DNA of 6,721 bases from Candidatus Zixiibacteriota bacterium. GTDB taxonomy: Bacteria; Zixibacteria; MSB-5A5; GN15; PGXB01. The position numbers and the translations under genes were made by a program. Shown piece after piece: positions 1-5,940 of the stretch (positions are counted from its first letter, which is position 1; each line of letters begins with the position of its first letter). The notes beneath the pieces are model-generated. The model was not told the origin of the DNA and ran no database searches. It worked only from the letters and a program-made list of their open reading frames with translations. The stretch covers positions 1 through 6,721 of the forward strand of contig JAAERC010001012.1 of the NCBI GenBank assembly GCA_024230695.1, given 5' to 3'.

Positions 1-309
1 GCTATTCGAGAGGGGTTTAATACTAACCCGGAACTTGTTAAACTTACCGAACGGATCACCAAACAGGCGGTTGTTGAGCGATACCTTCAGGAAAATGTGA
101 TGGGTGATATTACAATTGATGACAACGATGTTTTAAATTTTTATGAGGCCAATAAAGAGACTCAATATAAAGATAAAGATTTTGAATCAATCAAAGAGCA
201 GGTCTACCAGGATTACCAGGGACAGAAATCAAAACAGGCTTTTCAGGCATATGTGAACAAACTTGCAGGTGTTGAAAATGTGCAGATTTTTGAGGAAAAG
301 ATAAAATAA
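1..309 (+). CDS. SurA/PrsA-like periplasmic chaperone, C-terminal part (5' end outside window)
   Basis: The frame is open from base 1 to a TAA at 307-309, giving 102 visible residues. Residues 1-35 (AIREGF..NPE, then a helix ending in VVERYL) resemble the end of the SurA N-terminal helical domain. Residues 40-52 (ITIDDNDVLNFYE) match the 'v.d.ev..yYe.n' segment that normally leads into the parvulin PPIase domain. Residues 60-95 (KDFESIKEQV, then AFQAYVNKL) match the C-terminal helix of the same family. Only about ten residues separate the last two segments, so the roughly 95-residue parvulin domain is absent at its usual position. The visible part therefore looks like a holdase-type chaperone without isomerase activity, acting on periplasmic or outer-membrane clients. 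The N-terminus, signal peptide and any other domain lie outside the window. The next gene begins 3 bases after the stop, so it is probably in the same operon. Family assignment is from pattern only and moderately sure. Confidence 0.6.
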   Translation, partial: AIREGFNTNPELVKLTERITKQAVVERYLQENVMGDITIDDNDVLNFYEANKETQYKDKDFESIKEQVYQDYQGQKSKQAFQAYVNKLAGVENVQIFEEKIK

Positions 310-312
310 TTT

Positions 313-1338
313 ATGCGGTTATTATCTTACATAGTTAGTACTGTTGTTGTTTTTATATTTTCCGCAAATATTGTATTGGGGCAGGCTACTAATCCTGCTG
401 ATACTGTTAAATCAGTACCCGGAATAACAATTGAAACCGAAATAGATAAAGCCGAGATTTATATTGGTGATTTGATCAATTACCGGCTGACAGTATTTTT
501 TGACTCAAATATAATTTTAACACCCCCGCCGATTGGTGCTAATCTAGGCTCGTTTGATGTCAAGGATTATCAGGCCGATGATGAAATCAACTTAGATGAT
601 GGCCGACGGAAAATCGAAAGCCGATTTCTTCTGACTACTTTTACAACCGGTGATTATATTATCCCGCCGATCCCGATTGAATATATGAAAGCCGACAGCA
701 CTAGAAAGATTCTTATCTCAGAACCGATTGCAATCAGGGTAAGTTCTCTTTTGAGCGAAGATTCAGATACCCTTGATATTCGTGACCTAAAACCGCCATT
801 CGATTTTGAACCTTCTAAAGCATGGTTATATTATTTATTAGGCGGAATAGTTCTTGTTGTCGTTTTATCGTATTATTTGATTTGGCGGTATAGAAGGAAG
901 AAACAACTTGAAGCTGAATGGGTCGATCCGAGAAAACCATGGGAGATAGCTTTTGAGGAGATGGCTATTCTCAAAGAAAATAACTACCCGGCCGAAAATC
1001 AATTTAAGCTGTACTATATTGAATTAAGTGAAATTATACGTGCTTTTCTGGGACGGATTTATACTGTCCCTGTCCTTGATATGACCACCGATGAATTTTG
1101 CGATATTTTATCCGAACTTGAAATTGCTGAAGATCAATATAAATGGATTAAGGGATTTTTAAAACATTCAGATCTGGTAAAATTTGCCAAACTGATTCCT
1201 GAGTTGGCCAAAACAGAAACTGATTTTGATGAATCACATCAATTGATCGATTTTATCATGCATTCTGAACTAAGAAAAATCGCCGCCCAGATAGAAACTT
1301 CCTCTTTAAAAAAAGTTGAGGAGGAAACCAATGTTTAG
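313..1338 (+). CDS. BatG-like / DUF4381-type membrane protein of the Bat operon
   Basis: 341 residues. Residues 1-23 are a signal peptide with a likely cut at VLG|Q. Residues 36-150 are beta-rich, with an Ig-like periplasmic pattern (IYIGDLINYRLTV near 49-61; TTGDYIIPPIPIEY at 111-124). The IRDLKPPF motif at 156-163 is typical of this family just before the membrane. Residues 171-192 form one transmembrane helix, followed by a basic WRYRRKK stop-transfer signal. The cytosolic part has RKPWEIAFEEMAIL at 207-220 and a helical domain from about 231 to 320 (YYIELSEIIRAFLG, then MTTDEF). In Bat/MoxR loci a protein of this build usually sits between DUF58 and BatA and is thought to belong to the same envelope complex. 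The ATG start is 3 bases after the upstream stop. A weak GAGG lies at 292-295, about 17 bases upstream, so initiation may depend on coupling. The end overlaps batA by 8 bases. The exact family name is less certain than the role as an operon member. Confidence 0.75.
   Translation: MRLLSYIVSTVVVFIFSANIVLGQATNPADTVKSVPGITIETEIDKAEIYIGDLINYRLTVFFDSNIILTPPPIGANLGSFDVKDYQADDEINLDDGRRKIESRFLLTTFTTGDYIIPPIPIEYMKADSTRKILISEPIAIRVSSLLSEDSDTLDIRDLKPPFDFEPSKAWLYYLLGGIVLVVVLSYYLIWRYRRKKQLEAEWVDPRKPWEIAFEEMAILKENNYPAENQFKLYYIELSEIIRAFLGRIYTVPVLDMTTDEFCDILSELEIAEDQYKWIKGFLKHSDLVKFAKLIPELAKTETDFDESHQLIDFIMHSELRKIAAQIETSSLKKVEEETNV
1318..1324 (+). promoter_or_regulatory. Shine-Dalgarno site for batA
   Basis: GAGGAGG is a near-perfect anti-16S match and lies 6 bases before ATG 1331. 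It decides the batA start: the in-frame TTG at 1316 overlaps this site and cannot use it. The site lies inside the last codons of the preceding gene. Confidence 0.85.
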
Positions 1339-2368
1339 ATTCGCCGGATTCCATCTGACACTTTTTGAATATGAAATTATTATCCCGGCGATAATTATTT
1401 TTATCGTTGGTGCCGTTATAATAGCATTAATGATATATCATCAGCTGACACAGAAAAAAACACATTCTGCTTCAATTAAATATAGCGACTTAAAGATTGT
1501 AAAACGCTCGGCCAAAACAGGAAGAAGTCGTTTTAGATTTATTCTAACAGTCCTTCGTATTGCGGCGGTGGCGGTATTGATTGTAGCTTTTGCGCGCCCG
1601 CAAGCCGGAACCGAGAACCGCGAGGTGTCATCAGAGGGGATAGACATCATGCTGGCTCTTGACGTTTCCGGTTCGATGAAAGCTGAGGATTTTAAGCCGC
1701 AAAATAGATTGTATGTGGCCAAAGAAGAGATCAAACATTTTGTCTCCAAAAGAATCAGTGACCGTATTGGATTGGTTATATTTTCCGGTTCATCATTTAC
1801 TCAATGTCCCCTGACACTTGATTATGGAGTTCTATTAACATTTCTCGACCAGGTAAAATTCGGGATGATAAAAGACGGCACCGCTATTGGGATGGCGCTG
1901 GCCAATGGCATTAATCGTCTTAGAGAATCACCATCAAAATCAAAAGTGATTGTCCTTCTCACCGATGGTGTCAATAATGCCGGGCAGATAGATCCACTGA
2001 CGGCGGCCGGTATCGCCAAAACGATGGGTGTGAAGATTTATACAATTGGCGTTGGTAAGCCGGGGAATGCGATGTATCCGGTTGATGATCCGATATTTGG
2101 CAAACGATATGTCTATATGCCAAATGAAATAGATGAAGATGTTCTGACCGAGATAGCCGTTAAAACTGGTGGTAAATATTTTAGGGCCAGATCAAGAGAT
2201 GAGCTAAGTGAGATTTACGACGAGATCGACCAGATGGAACGAACTGAAATTAAAGTCAAAGAGTATGTACAGTATCAGGAACTATTTATTCTGTTTGTTT
2301 ATTTGGGATTAGTTTTGTTGGTACTTGAGATACTATTAAGCCAGACATTATTCAGGAAGATACCATGA
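1331..2368 (+). CDS. batA: BatA, von Willebrand factor A domain membrane protein
   Basis: 345 residues from ATG 1331, chosen over the in-frame TTG at 1316 because GAGGAGG sits 6 bases upstream of the ATG. Hydrophobic segments lie at about 15-37 and 70-87 and are followed by FARPQAG, a BatA hallmark. The VWA domain spans about 104-300. Its MIDAS site is intact: D111-V-S113-G-S115, T184 in GTAIG, and D212 in TDG. Other family marks are MKAEDFKPQNR (116-126), CPLTLDYG (159-166) and TGGKYFRA (279-286). A C-terminal helix at about 318-339 returns to the membrane. This topology places the VWA domain between the second and third membrane segments. VWA domains bind a divalent metal and mediate protein contacts. 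Here the partners are probably BatB and the other Bat proteins, with a MoxR ATPase assumed upstream. The gene starts 8 bases inside the preceding gene and ends 22 bases before batB. Confidence 0.93.
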   Translation: MFRFAGFHLTLFEYEIIIPAIIIFIVGAVIIALMIYHQLTQKKTHSASIKYSDLKIVKRSAKTGRSRFRFILTVLRIAAVAVLIVAFARPQAGTENREVSSEGIDIMLALDVSGSMKAEDFKPQNRLYVAKEEIKHFVSKRISDRIGLVIFSGSSFTQCPLTLDYGVLLTFLDQVKFGMIKDGTAIGMALANGINRLRESPSKSKVIVLLTDGVNNAGQIDPLTAAGIAKTMGVKIYTIGVGKPGNAMYPVDDPIFGKRYVYMPNEIDEDVLTEIAVKTGGKYFRARSRDELSEIYDEIDQMERTEIKVKEYVQYQELFILFVYLGLVLLVLEILLSQTLFRKIP

Positions 2369-2394
2369 TGATTATTGTTGGAGTTATAAAATGA
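2365..2394 (+). other. Nine-codon mini-ORF bridging batA and batB
   Basis: ATG at 2365 overlaps the batA stop (ATGA, 2365-2368). The frame reads MMIIVGVIK and ends at TGA 2392-2394, which overlaps the batB start (ATGA, 2391-2394). AGGA at 2354-2357 lies 7 bases before its ATG. It could be a coupling relay that carries ribosomes from batA to batB, or a chance frame in a 22-base gap. No function for the peptide is suggested. Confidence 0.25.
2380..2383 (+). promoter_or_regulatory. Shine-Dalgarno site for batB
   Basis: GGAG with a 7-base spacer (TTATAAA) before ATG 2391. It is a well-placed but shorter match than the batA and batE sites, and supports the batB ATG as the true start. Confidence 0.65.
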
Positions 2395-3410
2395 GGTTTG
2401 CGTCACCGGAACATTTTGTATTATTATTTTTGGTTCTGTTTCTGATATTCTTTTTTATCTGGGCGATAAAAAGAAAACAGAAGATGCTGGCTCGTTTTGG
2501 CGATATTTTCTTATTGATGAAAAACGCACCATACTTGTCGTTCGCACGGCAGGGCGGCAAAGCCGCAGTAATTATTTCCGGTCTGATATTTTTGATTCTT
2601 ACTATGGCACAATTACAATGCGGAACCCATATGGAGATGATGCGTCGAGAGGGAATAGACCTGATGATTGCCATTGATGTTTCCAACTCGATGCTGGCCG
2701 AAGATTTTAAACCGAATCGGATCACCAAAGCTCGGCAGGAAGTGCGCGGTATCCTTGATAGGCTTGAAGGCGACCGAGTAGGACTGGTTGCTTATGCCGG
2801 TGAGGCCTTTATGCAATCACCATTAACTTTGGATTATGCCGCCGCCGAAATATTTCTTGATGTTATCGATGTTGGTTTGATCCCACAGCAGGGGACAGCT
2901 ATTGGCGATGCCATTGAAAAGGCATCCAAGGCGTTTGTCTCGCAGGAGCGTAAGCATAAAGTGCTTATTTTACTGTCTGACGGTGAAGACCAGACAAATA
3001 AAGCTGTCGAGGCGGCTGAGCGGGCGCGTGAGGATGGAATCAAGATATATCCGATAGGAATCGGCTCACCGGTGGGCGAACCTATTCCGGTAATAAACCG
3101 GATGGGTGAGAATGTCGGATACAAAAAAGATAGAAACGGCGAAGTTATTGTCACCAAACTTGATGAAGTCACGCTCCAGAAAATAGCTTTGACAACCGGA
3201 GGGAAATATTATCGGGCGACAGCCGGTGAGATGGAACTTGATAAGGTTTATGAAGAGATCAGCAAGATGGAAAAAAAGGAGCTTGAGGGAAAACTAATGA
3301 TGCAGTATGAAGACAGGTTCCAGTTCCCATTATTTTTGGCTATACTATTTGTTATTGGGGAATTCTTTATCTCGGAGAAACGTAAGATAAAGAAGAATAA
3401 AGAGAGTTGA
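2391..3410 (+). CDS. batB: BatB, von Willebrand factor A domain membrane protein
   Basis: 339 residues from ATG 2391, with GGAG 7 bases upstream. Membrane segments lie at about 9-25, 57-74 and 310-327, the same layout as BatA. The VWA domain covers about 88-295 with an intact MIDAS: D96-V-S98-N-S100, T169 in GTAIG, and D197 in SDG. SMLAEDFKPNRITKAR, MQSPLTLDYA (141-150), GSPVGEPIPV (225-234) and TGGKYYRA (269-276) are strong BatB-family marks. The GEPIPV, MGENVGYKKD and NGEVIV stretch after the metal site separates BatB from BatA. Where the family usually has a Pro-Gln-Gly pattern after the second helix, this protein has AQLQCG (73-78), with a lone cysteine near the membrane surface. It is clearly paralogous to BatA, and the two probably pair in one complex. 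A basic tail (KRKIKKNK) ends the protein. The downstream gene begins within 17 bases. Confidence 0.93.
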   Translation: MRFASPEHFVLLFLVLFLIFFFIWAIKRKQKMLARFGDIFLLMKNAPYLSFARQGGKAAVIISGLIFLILTMAQLQCGTHMEMMRREGIDLMIAIDVSNSMLAEDFKPNRITKARQEVRGILDRLEGDRVGLVAYAGEAFMQSPLTLDYAAAEIFLDVIDVGLIPQQGTAIGDAIEKASKAFVSQERKHKVLILLSDGEDQTNKAVEAAERAREDGIKIYPIGIGSPVGEPIPVINRMGENVGYKKDRNGEVIVTKLDEVTLQKIALTTGGKYYRATAGEMELDKVYEEISKMEKKELEGKLMMQYEDRFQFPLFLAILFVIGEFFISEKRKIKKNKES

Positions 3411-3427
3411 AGAAGAAAAATATAATA

Positions 3428-4150
3428 ATGAAGCATTTGTTTTACATATTCATTTATTTGCTTTTATCAGTTTCGTTTGTAGTTGCTGATGATTTCACCG
3501 ATTTGGTTGGTAAAGGAAATAAAGCTGTCACCGAAGGTGATTACCAGACTGCCTTGGATTATTATCATCAGGCTGAAGTGGAACGACCCGAAACACCTGA
3601 ACTTGAGTATAATATGGCCGGAGCTTTATATCATGACGAAAAATATGAAGAAGCGGTTGATAAACTTCAAAAATCACTTGTACTGCAGGATGCCAACAAA
3701 GAAGCTTCGGCGCATTATAATCTTGGCTCGGTTTATTACCGGATGGGGGATTTTCAAAATGCGATTCAATCATATCAGCGATCACTCGAGTTAATACCTG
3801 AGGATATTGACGCCAAGTATAATCTTGAACTGGCTCGCAAGATGCTTAAAGAACAGATGAAACCTGAAAATAAAGATCAACAGGAGCAAGAGCAACAGGA
3901 GCAAAAGAAACAGGAACAGCAGGAAGAGGAACAAGAAGAACAACAGGATCAGCAACAACAACAAGAAGAACAAAACAATGAAGAAGAAAATAAAGAGCAA
4001 CAGCCCCAGCCTCAGGAACAAAGTGAAGATGAAATGTCGAAGGAAGATGCCGAAAGAATACTAAACGCCTTAAAAGATGATGAGAAGGAATTACAAAAAG
4101 ATCAGGAGCGATTTAAGGCCAAGGGTAATTATCAGGGGAATGACTGGTGA
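3428..4150 (+). CDS. batC: BatC, periplasmic TPR protein with Gln/Glu-rich tail
   Basis: 240 residues from ATG 3428. Residues 1-20 form a signal peptide (cut at VVA|DD). TPR-type helix pairs run from about 23 to 140: GNKAVTEGDYQTALDYYHQA, YNMAGALYHDEKYEEAVDKL, and AHYNLGSVYYRMGDFQNAIQ followed by SYQRSLELIP. Residues 141-200 are low-complexity Gln/Glu/Lys. A short helical end follows (SKEDAERILNALKDDEKELQ, closing in DW), which is typical of BatC. TPRs are protein-docking scaffolds, so it probably bridges the Bat proteins on the periplasmic side. The start is uncertain. An in-frame TTG at 3407 overlaps the batB stop as TTGA and would add MKKKNII, a good positive signal-peptide N-region. Both starts have only a weak AGAAG-like site about 11 bases upstream, and ATG was preferred on codon type. 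The gene ends in a GTGA overlap with batD. Confidence 0.88.
   Translation: MKHLFYIFIYLLLSVSFVVADDFTDLVGKGNKAVTEGDYQTALDYYHQAEVERPETPELEYNMAGALYHDEKYEEAVDKLQKSLVLQDANKEASAHYNLGSVYYRMGDFQNAIQSYQRSLELIPEDIDAKYNLELARKMLKEQMKPENKDQQEQEQQEQKKQEQQEEEQEEQQDQQQQQEEQNNEEENKEQQPQPQEQSEDEMSKEDAERILNALKDDEKELQKDQERFKAKGNYQGNDW
3878..4021 (+). repeat. Imperfect CAA/CAG/GAA/GAG codon tract in batC
   Basis: About 48 codons are dominated by CAA, CAG, GAA and GAG, encoding the Gln/Glu-rich linker of BatC. The units are degenerate rather than exact copies, and codons alternate between synonymous forms. This fits a protein-level low-complexity linker better than a perfect microsatellite. Length variation between relatives is likely. 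On the complementary strand the same tract reads as leucine/phenylalanine-rich nonsense. Confidence 0.8.
4134..4138 (+). promoter_or_regulatory. Shine-Dalgarno site for batD
   Basis: AGGGG, 8 bases before GTG 4147 and inside the last codons of batC. Together with the GTGA stop-start overlap it supports the GTG start and coupled translation from batC. Confidence 0.65.
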
Positions 4151-5940
4151 TTAAAGTAATCACATTATTTTCGGTTTTGCTTTTATCTATGAGCGTCTCG
4201 GCGCAGGATGATATCAAAATCGAGATGCATGTAGCTCCTGATACTATCGGTATTGAGGATCAGGCTTTTCTTGCCATTACGGTCACCGGCTCAGGTTCGT
4301 TACCCGATCCGGTATTACCAAATCTTTCGATGTTTGAGGTCAGCTCACAGGGTACATCAACAAATATTTCTATTGTTAATGGCAGTATGGAATCAACTCA
4401 TGCTTATAATTACATGCTTTTCCCCAAACAGCAGGGCGTTTTTGTTATCAAGCCGGCTTCGATTGTATATAAACGAAAACGGTATGAAACTAAAGAAGTA
4501 ACTCTAACTGTCCTTGATGCAGGCATCGGAACACCAAAAACATTAGAAAAAGCGGCTGAATCGAGTAAAGGTGAAAACCGCGATATTTTCCTTCTGGCCG
4601 AATTAAACAAAAAGACAGCGTATGTAAATGAGCAGGTTACATTATCAATAAAATTCTGTCATGCCGTCAGTCTGCTTTCACAACCGGATTATACACCACC
4701 CAAAACAACCGATTTCTGGACCGATATGATCGAACCCCAGCGATCATATTATCAAAATATAAATGGTCGTCGCTATAGTATTATTGAAATAAAAACCGCT
4801 CTATTTCCGACTCGCTCAGGCGAGCTTAATATTGGGCAGGCGATGTTATCAGTCAATGTCAAAGCGAAAAGCCGCCAACGCCGTGATCCTTTTGGCGGGT
4901 TTGGCAGTTTTTTTGATCGTGGTGAATCAAAAACAATCAGATCAAGACCATTGACAATAAAAGTGCTTCCGTTACCAACTAAAAGCAAACCGAAGAATTT
5001 TAGCGGGACAGTTGGTGAATTTTTTATAACATCATCGGCTGATAAATTAAAAACGGAGGTTAACCAACCAATAACAGTTACTTATAAAATTAATGGAACC
5101 GGCAATATTAAAACTATCGCCGAACCGGAGATAGATGACTTGGTTGATTTCCGTATTTATCGCTCAGCATCAAGCGAAAAAGTATCCAAAGTTGAGGGTG
5201 TGGTAGGCGGAACCAAACTGTTTGAGGAAACATACATTCCAAAACGAGCCGGAAAGTTGACCATTCCGGCAGTCAGTTTGAATTATTTTAATCCTCGGAC
5301 AAAGAAATATAAAACAGTCTCAACTAAATCGTTTGATATAAATGTGGAACAGGCGGCGTTGAGTGAATATGCCGATATTCCGGTTCCAAATGTATCAGGC
5401 CGGGTAATTGATTCGAAAGCGAAGGATATCAGGTACATCAAAACCGAAAGTGGGAACTTAGATTTTAAAAAACCTTTAATATTGGCCACACCGCTTTATT
5501 TGATTCTCAATGGCATTCCAGTTTTATTATTAGCATTAGTCTGGATCGGTCAAAAAAGAAGAGAGAAACTAAGTACTGATATCGGTTACGCTCGCTCCCG
5601 ACAAGCCCGCAAACTTGCCCGGAAACGTCTGGCCGCCGCCCGTAAATTAGCCGGTTCTTTGCAGACTGAAGAATTTTATGCAGAAATCAGGTTTGCCCTT
5701 TTTGCGTATATAGCCGACAAACTAAATATTTCACCACATGGTATGACCGGTGATAAACTGCTTGATATAATGGAAAGTTCAGATGTTGAAAGTGAAATTA
5801 TTAGTAAAACTAAAAGCCTCTTAAGACAGGCCGATTTCGCGCAGTACTCTTCATCGGATAAAGCCGCCGAAGATATTAAACAATCATTAAAATCAGCCGA
5901 AGAGATTCTGGTTAAGTTGGAGGGGACTGAAATTGCGTAA
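4147..5940 (+). CDS. batD: BatD, oxygen-tolerance family periplasmic protein with membrane anchor
   Basis: 597 residues from GTG 4147, supported by AGGGG 8 bases upstream and a GTGA overlap with the batC stop. A signal peptide covers residues 1-19 (cut at VSA|Q). The periplasmic part is beta-rich and falls into about three sandwich-like units: about 23-125 (ending in KQQGVFVIKPASI and VTLTVL), about 146-275 and about 287-401. The second unit carries WTDMIEPQ, then FPTRSGELNI, then DPFGGFGSFFDRG (247-259), a BatD-typical Gly/Phe loop. The third has FEETYIPKRAGKLTIPAVSL (359-378). DIRYIK at 427-432 precedes the membrane helix at about 444-467. A very basic juxtamembrane helix (RRREK-type, then SRQARKLARKRLAAARK) and a helical cytosolic domain (about 507-595) complete it. 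The protein probably scaffolds the VWA pair from the periplasmic side. The length is in the usual range for the family. Its end overlaps batE by 8 bases. Confidence 0.92.
   Translation: MIKVITLFSVLLLSMSVSAQDDIKIEMHVAPDTIGIEDQAFLAITVTGSGSLPDPVLPNLSMFEVSSQGTSTNISIVNGSMESTHAYNYMLFPKQQGVFVIKPASIVYKRKRYETKEVTLTVLDAGIGTPKTLEKAAESSKGENRDIFLLAELNKKTAYVNEQVTLSIKFCHAVSLLSQPDYTPPKTTDFWTDMIEPQRSYYQNINGRRYSIIEIKTALFPTRSGELNIGQAMLSVNVKAKSRQRRDPFGGFGSFFDRGESKTIRSRPLTIKVLPLPTKSKPKNFSGTVGEFFITSSADKLKTEVNQPITVTYKINGTGNIKTIAEPEIDDLVDFRIYRSASSEKVSKVEGVVGGTKLFEETYIPKRAGKLTIPAVSLNYFNPRTKKYKTVSTKSFDINVEQAALSEYADIPVPNVSGRVIDSKAKDIRYIKTESGNLDFKKPLILATPLYLILNGIPVLLLALVWIGQKRREKLSTDIGYARSRQARKLARKRLAAARKLAGSLQTEEFYAEIRFALFAYIADKLNISPHGMTGDKLLDIMESSDVESEIISKTKSLLRQADFAQYSSSDKAAEDIKQSLKSAEEILVKLEGTEIA
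5919..5925 (+). promoter_or_regulatory. Shine-Dalgarno site for batE
   Basis: GGAGGGG lies 7 bases before TTG 5933, inside the last codons of batD. It is one of the strongest ribosome sites in the window and decides for the rare TTG start. No ATG follows in frame until well past the signal peptide. Confidence 0.8.

Noticed and set aside
1331..3410. batA and batB considered as a recent tandem duplication
   Set aside because: The two share motifs and topology, but their nucleotide sequences differ throughout and each has its own family hallmarks. They are ancient paralogues present across Bat operons.
1441..3436. Several minus-strand frames of 62-114 codons opposite batA and batB
   Set aside because: They lie wholly or almost wholly inside strongly conserved VWA genes, show no family motifs, and lack ribosome sites. 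Two start with similar residues only because they oppose the similar VWA regions of BatA and BatB.
3483..3794. Second plus-strand frame of 103 codons inside batC
   Set aside because: It is a shifted reading of the TPR region with an implausible composition, while the batC frame has a signal peptide and clear TPRs.
3791..4021. Minus-strand frame of 76 codons, very rich in leucine and phenylalanine, resembling a membrane protein
   Set aside because: It is the mirror of the Gln/Glu codon tract of batC (CAA/CAG and GAA/GAG read as TTG/CTG and TTC/CTC). There is no ribosome site and no independent coding signal.
4253..4501. Second plus-strand frame of 82 codons inside batD
   Set aside because: It is out of frame with the conserved BatD N-terminal domain, is rich in arginine and leucine, and matches nothing recognisable.
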